64,000 bases of DNA, from assembly GCA_005281725.1 (NCBI GenBank), contig SSBO01000003.1, positions 8,275,621 through 8,339,620 on the forward strand, written 5' to 3'. Position numbers and translations under genes: made by a program. Source of the DNA: Wuchereria bancrofti. Lineage: Eukaryota; Nematoda; Chromadorea; Rhabditida; Onchocercidae. The notes beneath the pieces are model-generated. The model did not search any database and was not told the origin of the DNA. It saw only the letters and a program-made list of their open reading frames with translations. This document shows positions 52,401-63,945 of this stretch, in pieces (position 1 is the stretch's first letter; every line of letters starts with the position of its first letter).

Positions 52401-52743
52401 CGAGAAATACTATTTGAGTGAATAATTTCAAAAATATATTAATTAAATTTTGCTAATGTTTGCATTTTTCCCACAAATTTATATCAAAAATGAAAAATAA
52501 GAATAAGGAATTAAAATAAAACAAAACAAATATAAATTAATGTGTAATAAAAAAAATTAATGATTGGCATAAAAATATATTTTATTATGAATAAGGTATA
52601 ATTAATTAAATGACTTAACTAAAATCAAAAATTTATACTCTTATGCTTCATAATTAACTTATTTTAATTCATTTAAAATGAAGCCAGTGCTAAAATAAAT
52701 TTAAAAATTTCCATTAAATTTAGACAAAAACTAAAACAAAAAG

Positions 52744-53652
52744 AAGTAAAATAAAATAAATAAATTGTTGTGGTAAATCAAGAATTATACTTAAATTCAT
52801 AAAATTACTCTTACTTATATATTAATGTAGAACTTATTGACGATAATAATAGTATCAGTGATCATTTTAGCATACTTTCTTAAAATTTACAATTATCAAA
52901 AATACATATAAAATTAATGAAAAAAAAATCGATTAACAAAAGAAAAAAATTAATTTTCGAAATCGATGAATGAAAGTTCGTAAATGTTTTTTACTTTTTC
53001 TATGATAAAAATTATTACACTTGCATTAATCACTGCACTTTTACTTTTTTTTCTTTTAATGATAACTTTTTGTTTTCCTTCATTTTTTTTTCTCTTTTTC
53101 ATGAATTATATTATTTCAAACATACTCGATAGAAGTCAACAAAAAAAAAATAAAAATAAAAATAAATTTTCTTTAATTTGAAATTATTATAAAAATTAAC
53201 AAAATTTTAAAAAGGATTTGTAAATTTTAATGTTTTTTTTTCCTTTTTTCTTCATAAAATCATAAATTTTCTCCAAAAGTCCTGAAACTTTTTACAAATT
53301 TTTGTTGTCAAAATTTCTTTCATCTTTTTTTTTTGTCCTCTAAAATTGATAATTTGAATTTTTCAAAACTTTTTTTCCTCTCATTGCAATAATGATAATC
53401 TGAATAATAAGTAAAAATAAAAATTTCGAAGGAAAAAAGGAAAGAAATTATAAAAATTATCCATTAAAAATTTAATAGAATATATTTATCATTAAATGAT
53501 TATTATTAATGATATTAAAAATGTACTACAATTTTTTCTTTCTTTCTTTTTTTTGATTTTTTTTTTTTTAAATAAATGAAATTGAAAGATACTTACCTGC
53601 TAATTGTTGATATAATTCCTGTTACTGATATTAATACAATATGTCAACTTTT
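52744..53652 (+). repeat. 909-bp duplication, copy 1 (left of single N)
   Basis: Starts AAGTAAAATAAAATAAATAA and ends ATATGTCAACTTTT at the N at 53653. Copy 2 starts immediately after the N. Differences seen are small length changes in A- and T-rich runs. Confidence 0.92.
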
Positions 53653-53653
53653 N
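53653..53653. other. Single N between duplicate copies
   Basis: One ambiguous base exactly at the junction of two nearly identical 0.9-kb copies, suggesting a forced contig join. Confidence 0.9.
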
Positions 53654-54569
53654 AAGTAAAATAAAATAAATAAATTGTTGTGGTAAATCAAGAATTATAC
53701 TTAAATTCATAAAATTACTCTTACTTATATATTAATGTAGAACTTATTGACGATAATAATAGTATCAGTGATCATTTTAGCATACTTTCTTAAAATTTAC
53801 AATTATCAAAAATACATATAAAATTAATGAAAAAAAAATCGATTAACAAAAGAAAAAAATTAATTTTCGAAATCGATGAATGAAAGTTCGTAAATGTTTT
53901 TTACTTTTTCTATGATAAAAATTATTACACTTGCATTAATCACTGCACTTTTACTTTTTTTTCTTTTAATGATAACTTTTTGTTTTCCTTCATTTTTTTT
54001 TCTCTTTTTCATGAATTATATTATTTCAAACATACTCGATAGAAGTCAACAAAAAAAAAATAAATAAAAATAAATTTTCTTTAATTTGAAATTATTATAA
54101 AAATTAACAAAATTTTAAAAAGGATTTGTAAATTTTAATGTTTTTTTGTTTTTTTTTTCCTTTTTTCTTCATAAAATCATAAATTTTCTCCAAAAGTCCT
54201 GAAACTTTTTACAAATTTTTGTTGTCAAAATTTCTTTCATCTTTTTTTTTTGTCCTCTAAAATTGATAATTTGAATTTTTCAAAACTTTTTTTCCTCTCA
54301 TTGCAATAATGATAATCTGAATAATAAGTAAAAATAAAAATTTCGAAGGAAAAAAGGAAAGAAATTATAAAAATTATCCATTAAAAATTTAATAGAATAT
54401 ATTTATCATTAAATGATTATTATTAATGATATTAAAAATGTACTACAATTTTTTCTTTCTTTCTTTTTTTTGATTTTTTTTTTTTTAAATAAATGAAATT
54501 GAAAGATACTTACCTGCTAATTGTTGATATAATTCCTGTTACTGATATTAATACAATATGTCAACTTTT
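53654..54569 (+). repeat. 916-bp duplication, copy 2
   Basis: Matches 52744-53652 apart from indels in low-complexity runs, for example an added TTTTTTTG near 54140 and a shortened TAAAAA run near 54061. Unique sequence resumes after 54569. Confidence 0.92.
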
Positions 54570-54660
54570 TCTTCATTTCCTACATGACCTTTTCTGTTTT
54601 TTTTTTTTGTTTTTTGTTTTTTATTTTTTTTTTTTACAAAAAGAACTGGTTGAAAAGACA

Positions 54661-54690
54661 TTCTCTCTCTCCCTCTCTCTCTCTCTCTTC
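54661..54690. repeat. (CT)n microsatellite
   Basis: TCTCTCTCTCCCTCTCTC-type run of about 30 bases, in a region of long T tracts. Confidence 0.9.
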
Positions 54691-55796
54691 TTCTATATCT
54701 CTTTGTTAGAAAAAAAAATGGCAAGTTTTGGTTTATCATTTCTTTATTAGAAGCATTTAAAAACCATTAGTAAACTTCAACTGAAATAACGCTATTATTA
54801 TTTGATGTTTGTTTTGTTTTGTCTTTTTTTAATTTCGATTATTTAATTAAAAAAATTTTCGAAAATTACTTTTATGTCTTAATTTTTTTTTTGCATCTTT
54901 TTTTTGTTTTGCTCTTTTTTTTTCACTCCCATTCATTTATTATGTAAGAAAACCGGAATGAACATTTTAATTGTATTAATTTTTTTTTTAAAAAAGAAAT
55001 TAATTGTTTCCCAAAATAGTTTAAGTTCAATAAAAATTAATAAGTAGTCTTTTTTTAGCTTATTAAATTTATAGAATTAAAAATGGTAGTAGTATCATAT
55101 CAATTTGATACAAAAAAAGGCAAAATTATAAATTAAAAGATTAAATTCTACAATTTTCTCTTTTTTATCATCGTTATATCTATGATCATCGTTTTTCTCA
55201 CTTCAATTAAATTAATCAAACTGATTAATGGACTTAATTATTTACCTAAAATTTTATATCTTATAATCTGATAAAAGTCGTAAATTAGAAAAAAAATAAT
55301 GTGAGATTATTCATCAGCTATCATTTTCCAATCATTTTCATTTTAAAACGATCAATAAGAAAATTTAAAACCAATTTTTACATATTTTACATATTATGTC
55401 ATTTTAAATTATTCCATCTGTTTATTAAAAATGAAATTTGCTTTAGTGTTATAAAAAAATTCGAGTTTCCTCAATTTCACTATTTTTTCATTTTCTTTTT
55501 TAATTTGTTAGAAACGAATTCAAATTTTGTCGTTTTGTAACTTACAATAAAAAGTGCAATGAAATCAACAAAATTCAAATTAAACGGCTGTTTTTTGCTT
55601 TTTTTATTTGAAGTGTAACTTAAAGAGTTAATGAAATAAAAAATGGTCCATCGATGTATGCTTTAATGCTTTACAAAATTTTCTCTAAATCTAATTTTTT
55701 TTAAAAAAAATTTTATTTTTCAGGAAAAAAAGTAATTTTTTTTAAACATTTTCTATTTCGTTTTAACTAAATTTGATTTTAAATTTGATCATTTGA

Positions 55797-56045
55797 CTAT
55801 TATTATTTATTATAATTATAAATTCTTATTATTATCGTTATTTTCACATTCATTACTATCATTGCATTTATTATTATTGCCATTGTTGTTATTATTATTG
55901 TTTGTTTATTGTTATTATCATAATTATTATTACTATCACGTTATTATTATTAATATTATTATCATAATTGTTATTGTCATTATTATCACTATTTTTATTA
56001 ATGTTACTATTATCGTTATATGATATTATTGTTAATTTTATTATT
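55797..56045. repeat. Degenerate (ATT)n tract
   Basis: About 250 bp of TTATTATTA-like triplets with many substitutions (TTATCA, TTGTTA, TTACTA). It gives a spurious long frame rich in I, L, V and Y. Confidence 0.9.
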
Positions 56046-57115
56046 ATACTGAAATGATAATATTTTTATTATTCGTCTAATTTCCACTTCACATCATTTA
56101 TACGTTATTAAGCACTTAAATATTTCAGCAAATTCAATTTTGTAAAATTTAAGCTTTTAAATTTCACATTATAATTTTTTGGTTGATATGCATGTCAATA
56201 TTATGGAGAAAAAGGTCGGTATATAATATTTATTCAAATTATATTTCATATATAATTTTATAATGACGAAACAGAGGTGATCGAAGTGATATTTGGTTCG
56301 GTTCTTTTTTTCTTTGTTTTCGAGATTACAAATCGGATAAAATGATAATCATTATCAGAGCACATCAGCTGATAAAGGAAATATGTTTTTGTTTGTTTCT
56401 TTTTTCTTTTTGTTTAAGCATTCCTTTTTTTGTTGGAATATTTTTGTTAATATTTGTCTTATTTTCAAAAAATTTTCAATTTTTAAATATTTTTCTTTCA
56501 AACTTTTGCTAATTGCATACTATAATTTTTTCCTATCAAAAAGTTTCAATTTTATCATATCATCAAATAACTATGATTGCATAAATATTATTTCAGTCAT
56601 AAATAAAAATTATCATTTCTGATCAATTTTTTTCTTCTTCGTTATAATTTTTGTCTTTCAGTTTATATAAGCAAAAAAAAAAAAAAAATTAACGTTTACA
56701 TTTTGACAATTAAGAAAAGTTTTTAAAACTATTATTTTCTTTGGATAAAATACTAAAAAATTTAATTTCATAATGATAATATTGCTTAAAATGGCAATTT
56801 TGATAATTGACTTTTATTACTTGTTTGATCTTTTATCTATTCAAAGTTATAACTTTTGATATGATAAATGATAAGCGAGGTAGAACTGTGTAACCTCTCG
56901 ATTATCAGTGTAGCCGATATCACTCATTTAAGCAGTAAGAGAACTTAAGGTAAATTATTTCTTCATCTTTTTATAAAAATATCTTTTGCACTTGTTTAAT
57001 TTCAAACATTTTATTCACTTGAAGTACTCTTTCGTTGTTTCCTTTTCATTTTGATATTTTTATTATTATCATCTAACAAATCTATGAAGTACTACAATTT
57101 TTCAATTGTGATACA

Positions 57116-57293
57116 GTAACAATAATAATAATAACAATAATAATAATGATAATAACAATAGCAGTGATAATAATAACAATAATAATAGCTGTAATAATAA
57201 TGACAGCAATAACAATAATGAAAACGATGACAGTAATAATAGCAATAATAATCACAATAATAATAGTAATGATAATGATAATGATAATGATAT
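57116..57293. repeat. Degenerate (AAT)n tract
   Basis: AATAAT/GATAAT/AACAAT triplets over about 180 bp, ending in a short ATGATA run. Open on both strands for compositional reasons only. Confidence 0.92.
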
Positions 57294-57396
57294 ATCAAGA
57301 TTTGTATTATCGTACGATACATTGCTGAGTAAAGTAAATATACATAGAGAAATTTGATCAAATTAAGAAATAAATTTTATGAAAGAGTCAGAAAGT

Positions 57397-57572
57397 CATA
57401 AAATCTCTGGTACTAAGGAATAAGATTTGTAAAACTAAAGCACAGAGACTTTGAGACAATGTCATAAAGTCTACGAAACTAAGAGATAAGATCTCTGAAA
57501 CTAAGATATGAAATCTATGAAATTAAGGCGTATGATGTTAGAAATGATGCCGTAAGGTTTATGACACTAGGA
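57397..57572. repeat. 22-bp minisatellite, 8 units
   Basis: Eight consecutive 22-base units fit exactly into 57397-57572. Consensus is approximately CATAAGATCTMTGAAACTAAGA, varying at several positions; units 4-6 are the most alike. Bounded by the (AAT)n tract on the left. Confidence 0.88.
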
Positions 57573-58227
57573 GCAGTGATAATAAAATTCACTCCAATTT
57601 TAATCAATTCATTTCAACTATAATTAAATTTCAGATTATTTGAATTCATTACTTGTTCAAATCAATAAAAAAATTTCTTATTAATAAAGCAAAATAAAAG
57701 TATAAATGCAATTATCGATTTAACTTAATTTCATTTCATTCAGAAACAAAAAATTTTCTTGAAAAAAAAAACTTATATTACATTTATGCATTAGTAATAT
57801 ATTAGATGTTTATGCAAATTCTTGATACGAATAATTAAACAACTTTTTTATTTTTATTTTTTGCTAAATGAAAAGGAAAATAAAATGATAAGAAACATAA
57901 GAATATTAGTTTAAATTAATCATTTACTTCTGCAAAATATTTATTAAATTAATATGCACTTTATTGAGAGTTATTTTTTAAAACTAATTAATCAATTAAT
58001 TAACATAATATTATTATAATCTATTCCTTTCAATTCCTATCCTACTATAAATAATATTAATAATCATAATGAATTTGGCTATTATATCTAATTACTATTA
58101 CTGAATAATTTGGACTGCATAATTTTAATAAATAAATAACCCATGCTAAATGAGTTTTTAGCTTTTTACCTTTTTTAAAATTATTGTGAAATATTAATTT
58201 ATACATTTGTTATGTTAAATTTAAGAA

Positions 58228-58420
58228 ACTTTTCACGTAATAATCAATAATTATATAGTTTTCCGTAGTAATTAAGTAGTAATTACGATAGTAACATGCG
58301 GTAATTTATTAAATAGCAACACGTGGTAATTACGTTTTCACGTAGTAATTAATAATTGTAGTAAATTATATAATTAGTAATTATAAAATTTCTTTTCACG
58401 TGGTGATTTGATAATTATAT
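58228..58420. repeat. Degenerate CACGTAGTAATTA array
   Basis: The motif (TTTT)CACGTAGTAATTA recurs as CACGTAATAATCA, CCGTAGTAATTA, AAGTAGTAATTA, GCGGTAATTTA, CACGTGGTAATTA, CACGTAGTAATTA and CACGTGGTGATTT, with irregular spacing of about 11-60 bases. Confidence 0.7.
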
Positions 58421-60236
58421 TTATTTGTAAAATAATCCAAATGGATTTTGGATGATTATTTTTTAATTAAATGCAAAATTTTTCTTATGATCAGTAAATG
58501 ATTAAGATTAGTTGATCAATCTTTTGCATTATCATAAATTATTATTATCATTTTAATTTAGATCATTTAGAAATATTCATTAATATAATGTAGATAAACT
58601 GACAGAAAAAAATTTTCAAATCAATGACCGATAATTGCTATATATTTTAATTCATTAATTAACTATCTATTCTAATTATTAAAGTGCTAATTAGCAGGCT
58701 AAATTCGTTCACTGATTTTCTTCGTTTGCTTAAAATCTTTATCACTTCATTTACTTATCAATTACTATTATTGTATTTGTGTTTCCAGCTAATGCAAAAT
58801 TTTCATTAGTGATTTTAAGTTTTTAAAAAAAAATTTTTTTTTAATAGTTACAACCATCATAATTTTGCAAAAAAAAAGTTTAACTCGTGCATTTTGTCCC
58901 AATGAAACTTTTAAAAATTCTTTGTTTAGTTTGTTAAATTAAAGTTTTAATCTTTTAATTGAAATTTTAAGTTACCAATGAAAAGTTTTTGAATCACAAA
59001 ATTTTTTAAAAAAAATTTTTTTCGCAATTACAAATTTTAAAGTGATATGAACTACGCGTGTTATATTCATATTTTGTATTTTTATTTGTGTTCTAAAATT
59101 TTACAAAAAACTTTATTGAACTTTTTCCCTTTCCTTTCATAACCTAATTAGTGAGCAAAGCATAGATTTGAATTAATTTCCATTTTATGAAAACAATTAT
59201 TTGTTTTTTTAAAATGATTAACAGTGAATTTGCTCTTCCTTTTTCAAAATTTTTAACTAAATTTGAAAATTTTCAATTTCTAGTTGCAATTAAGGTTTAA
59301 ATTAAATTTCATCCTAAATATCTTTTTCCTTTCTTTTCTTTTCTTTTTTTTTCAAATTTCATTCATATTTCGTGCAAGCAAAATCCATTGTCTACGATTA
59401 GATTTTATCAACGGATGATTTGTTCCTGAAAATTCAAAAAAGTTTTAAAATTGCCGCGTCAAAAATAATTGTACCAAATAATGACACAGTTTGATAGCAT
59501 GAACAAATTTAATTGGTTAATTTAATAGATTTAGCAGATTGATATCATTGTTAATTCGTTTAAAACTTTCAATTTATACGATACAATTAATCCTTATAGA
59601 CATTTTCTTTCATTTTAAGACTGAAATAAATTTGAAATCATTTTCAACTTTTAAATTTCCATTCATTTTCTTAAAATCCAATAAATCTGATGTTACTTTT
59701 TTTACAAATACAATTAATTAGATGTATGTTAGACTAACTTATTTTTTCTTGCTTTATAGTATCCAGAATTCAGGATTTTGTTTCATTTTAATTCTTAAAT
59801 CAGAAAATATTTACTGTTGATAGAAATTTTAGTACTATTATTTATGAGCATTTCTGTACATTTCACGATTTTCACTATTAAAACTCTTCCAACGGATTTG
59901 TTAGTCTATTTGTTTACCACAAATTACAATTGTATAAAATCTTTTTACAAATATCAAATATGAAATTATAAGGTAAAAATTATTGTTGTCATTATTAATT
60001 TAAGATATATTTTAAATTAATGCAACATTATTTTCTAGTTGCTTTTAAAATTACCTTTTTTTTGAAATTTTTTTTTGGCTCTTGTCCTTTTTTCTTTTTT
60101 GAAATTTTTTTATTGTAATACAGCAAGTGTAAACCGGATGTATATTTAAAAAATTATCCAAAGATTATTTTACGAAATATTGATTTCCATTTTATTATGC
60201 CATAAAATTAGAAACTCTCTGTTATCTATGGAAAAT

Positions 60237-60237
<1 letters not shown>

Positions 60238-60266
<29 letters not shown>
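60238..60266. repeat. (GATT)n microsatellite
   Basis: Seven GATT tetramers in a row. Confidence 0.97.
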
Positions 60267-60268
<2 letters not shown>

Positions 60269-60350
60269 ATTTCGTGTAAAAGTTAGACATATTAATGTAT
60301 TTTACTCTAATCAAAAACGATTATTTTGAAGTACGCAATTTTAAAAAAAT

Positions 60351-60395
60351 TTCAAAAAAAAATGGAATTTTCAAAAAATTTCCATTTTTTTTGAA
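60351..60395. repeat. 45-bp perfect-armed hairpin
   Basis: TTCAAAAAAAAATGGA is followed after 14 bases by TCCATTTTTTTTGAA, its reverse complement less one base of the A run. The loop also carries complementary TTTT/AAAA bases, so nearly the whole segment can fold. Confidence 0.8.
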
Positions 60396-60701
60396 AATTC
60401 TGAATGATGCTTTTTCTACAAAATCTGCCTTTTCCGCTTAATTCTTATTTCTTTGGGTGCAAAATCTTAAACATAGCAATTATTTCGAACTAATTGTAGC
60501 ATCAATATGCTTTATCAATTACTATTTTTATCTTACGACAAAATCGATTCCACACATGAGAATTAATTAATATAATTAATATTTGGTAATTAATGTATTT
60601 GGTTATTCCGCACATGAGAATTATTGTATTACTGTAATTTTGTATATAAGGAATAAGAATAATATATTGTCAATAATCCCTCATATGAGAATTAACATGC
60701 C

Positions 60702-60935
60702 ATCGGTAATTCCGCATGTGAAAATTAGATTATCGCTATTCCGCAGAATCAACATAACATCGGTAATTCCGCATGTAAAAATTAGATCATCGCTATTCCG
60801 CAGAATCAACATAACATCGGTAATTCCGCATGTAAAAATTAGATCATCGCTATTCCGCAGAATCAACATAACATCGGTAATTCCGCATGTGGAAATTAAT
60901 AGATTATCGCTATTCCGCATATGAGAAACAACATG
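60702..60935. repeat. 57-bp minisatellite, 4 copies, with half-unit flank
   Basis: Units start at 60702, 60759, 60816 and 60873, an exact 57-bp step. Each contains CGGTAATTCCGCATGTAAAA and CGCTATTCCGCAGAATCAAC, so the unit is itself two related halves centred on TATTCCGCA. Older copies of the half unit (ATTCCRCACATGAGAATTA) occur at 60548, 60605 and 60676. Since 57 is a multiple of 3, both strands stay open; no coding function is inferred. Confidence 0.93.
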
Positions 60936-62253
60936 ATAAAAAAAAAAGATGGGTAGTTCAGATATCCATAAAAAGATGATTACTATTTCATGCCATAACA
61001 TCAATAAATTTTAATTTATTCTCAATTCAACTATTTTTATTTTTTAAATTTAAATAAATTTGAGATTTGCCACAAATATAATTAAATGTTATTTAGAAGC
61101 ATTTGCATATGTAAGAATTATCATTTATCTTTTGAAATAACGAAAATTTCGAATTCCATTTGTTTGTTTCTCTTTTCTAATTTTTTTAAAATAAGCAACT
61201 TATTGCTTAATAATGCAGAAAATGAATTTTATTAACTACAAATAAAATAAATTGCAGTTTAAAATTATTGAATAATTATGCAATAATTATTTTAGCCTTA
61301 ACGTTTAAACATTTCGTATCAAAAATTATATATAAACACATTTTTAAGAAACAATTAAATTCTTTTGCTTAAAATTTTTGCCATTTATGACATTTTACAA
61401 CATTTCTCAAACTAATTGCTAACTAATCACTAATTTTTTTTTCTTTTTTTTTGGAAGACAATAAAATGGAAAAATTTTTAACACTACCAATTATATGTTA
61501 AACAAAAAACAAAAAAAAAAAAAAAAACAGAAAGAAAAACGATAACAATAATTATTAATTACAATAAAATATAAAAAATGATAATACAGTAAGCAAATGT
61601 CTTATCATTGATTTTCTCCTATCATTTACAATGAGCAATGCCTTATCATTATCATTTATTCATTACTGTTAATATCATCTATAATCATTTAGTTTTTTTT
61701 TTTTTTTTTGTATTTTACCTTTTATATTCTTTTCAATGTACTTCACCTTTTTTTTTCCTGTATTTTATTCGCCATATATCATTAGGAAATGACCGATTAT
61801 ATACCATAAAACGAATTAACGAAAAAAAAAGAAAGAAATAAAAAAAACGGAAGTGATATTTATCAGCCAATTTTTGATAATAAAATAAATTTTTTAAGAG
61901 TAACAAAAAAAGTGAAAGAAAAAAAAAAGGTAGGGAGGAAGGAATGAAAGAGAAAAAAGAAAAAAATGAAAGATTAGTAACTTATTTTCTATTTTAAAAT
62001 TTACTTCCATATGCTTCCTTTTTTTTTTTTCTTAATTTAATTTTCAAAATGACACATCAACAATACGTGCATATTAATGTACACTTGATCTTTTCCGTTT
62101 TCCGTTTTCCGTTTTTTTTTTTTTTTTTGAACATTAATCGTGTTAACAACTATAAATTCTAGTTTCTTCTACGCAAACAATCCATCTCTACTTCACAACC
62201 TATCACAAAACAGTTTTTTTTCTTCATTTATAATTTTTCAATTCCAAATCGGC

Positions 62254-63655
62254 ATGTTCCGGTATTTTTTCTGGATTCTTGCCACTTTCATCATCATCAT
62301 CACAGAATTTGCACAAATAACAAATGGTGCATTATTAAATTTATGGGAGAAACGATGTTGGTCATCTGGTAACGGTCAATTAGCTCGTTGGTTTAATCAC
62401 GGTGAACGTATTAATCGAGGTTTCGTTTTTTTAATTTCATTTTTAAATTATTTTTCTGAAAAAAGTGAAAAAAAGAAGAAAAAAATAAATTCATTGTTTT
62501 CGGAAATTTCAGTTATAAATTATTTTTATCTTAGCCATTTATTAATGTAAAAATTTTGCTAACCTTTGAGATCAAAAAAAAAAAAATTACTGCTAATGCT
62601 TTTTTTTCAGACTATTTATTTAAGAATTGTTATTATTATTAAAGTAAGATAAAGTTACAGTTTTCTATTACAAATACAAATTTTCAAATTTTAATCATCA
62701 ATTTTGAGCAATGAAATTATCCTTTTCTTTCCTTATTTTTTTGTTCCAAATTTTCATAAATTCTTAGAAAAAATTAAAATTATTAATCATCGATTAATTT
62801 TGCATTTTCGCTTTTTTCACTTTTTCTTTTTTTGCTCTTCGATGATTAGTAAAATATTCATGTTAGACTTTTAGAAATGATGGAATTTCAAATTTCTTAA
62901 TCTAAAGTATTTTTTATCAATTATTATCATCAACTCACACAAATGATTATTACAAAATTATCATAAATATTAAAACGAGAGCTAACAATTCTCTGCTATC
63001 TAAATAATAAAAAAAATGAAAAATTTTAATCAATTATCGATCATTTATACAAATCAGTTAAAAAAAGTACTACTTGAAAACACTTTTTACTAAATGTTAT
63101 CTTATCATGAAACTTGATGATAAGTAATCTGATATCATATCACTGAAGCAAATTTAAATTATGTGATACAGCCAAAAAAAAAAAATCTTCAGGTTTTAAA
63201 TTAAACAATGTTAATCCATTTAAATAAAAATCTTGTAGGAATCACATTTGAATATAAATGTAATAAATTAACATTTAAGTAACCATTACTATAAAATTTA
63301 TTAAATTTTTTAAATTGGGAATAATTTAAAGTAATTTATAAGTTCATTTATTATCATCTATAAGAAGTTTGTAATTTAAATCAAATTATCAAATAACAAT
63401 TAATATTTCTTAATAAATTTTTTTTTCTTTTTTAAAGGAAAATATTGGTATAAATGTAATAGTGGCATGTTAGAACCAAAAGGTTGTTTTACACCAACAA
63501 ATAATGAATTATATATTGGTGATAAATATGTGGAAAATGGTTATGAAATTGAATGTGTCCTTGATAAAGATGGCTATTTACAATTTGCATTTACCGCATG
63601 TGTACCAAAACAAGGTGAACGTTATAAGATTGGTGAAACCTGGGAGGATGAACAG
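62254..63655 (+). CDS. Secreted cysteine-repeat protein, 5' part (runs off window)
   Basis: Family not named with confidence. Exons 62254-62419 and 63438-63655 join in phase (G|GA), giving 128 residues to a GTAAGC donor; later exons must lie beyond 64000. ATG 62254 is the first ATG of the frame and starts a clear signal peptide (FRYFFWILATFIIIITEFAQ, cleavage probably after ITNG). The mature part has repeating modules with pattern G-x4-G(E/D)-x6-Y-x3-C followed by a later Cys: RCWSSGNGQLARWFNHGERI, KYWYKCNSGMLEPKGC, ELYIGDKYVENGYEIEC, FTACVPKQ, then RYKIGETW opens a further module. This resembles tandem extracellular Cys modules of nematode secreted or cuticle/matrix proteins (inference). Intron 1 is about 1.0 kb. 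Confidence 0.8.
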
Positions 63656-63945
63656 GTAAGCTAATTAAAATAATTGCTAATGAATTATTAGATAAAAGAA
63701 TAAAATGATAATTGCAATATAGTGAATAATTATTATAAGTTGATGATAAGGAAACGAGCTAATGATAGAGATTTTAAGTCTTATGAACGTTATAAGATTG
63801 GTGAAACCTGGGAGGATGAACAGGTAAGCTAATTAAAATAATTGCTAATGAATTATTAGATAAAAGAATAAAATGATAATTACAATATAATAAATAATTA
63901 TGATAAGTTAATGATAAGGAAACAAGCTAATGATTTTAAGTGTTA
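63616..63945 (+). repeat. 168-bp tandem duplication across exon end and donor
   Basis: Unit 1 is 63616-63783 and unit 2 is 63784 to about 63945, shorter by 5 bases. Unit 2 repeats the last 40 coding bases (GAACGTTATAAGATTGGTGA... through GAACAG), the GTAAGC donor and about 110 bases of intron with roughly 10 differences. No acceptor precedes the second exon fragment. Confidence 0.93.

Larger units (their letters stand above)
43535..62253. other. Gene-poor AT-rich low-complexity region
   Basis: 18.7 kb with no coding exon I can support. It starts with the likely SDHB 3' region (a candidate AATAAA at 44249). Open frames here are short, biased to F/I/K/L/N/Y, and mostly generated by homopolymers or (ATT)n tracts. 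It contains the microsatellites, minisatellites and gap-associated duplications listed separately. Sub-stretches without their own entry (for example 46870-49440, 49490-52740, 54700-55790, 56050-57110, 58430-60230, 60950-62250) show only AT-rich sequence with A/T runs. Confidence 0.75.

Noticed and set aside
57092..57361. Tyr/Cys/His-rich 89-codon frame on the minus strand
   Set aside because: A translation of the degenerate (AAT)n tract; no exon signals.
60702..60935. CRISPR-like array
   Set aside because: Head-to-tail repeats with no unique spacers, in a eukaryotic nuclear context.
60583..61004. Repeat proteins of 113 and 107 codons on opposite strands
   Set aside because: The 57-bp period is a multiple of three, which keeps both strands open. 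No start context, splice signals or conservation argue for coding.
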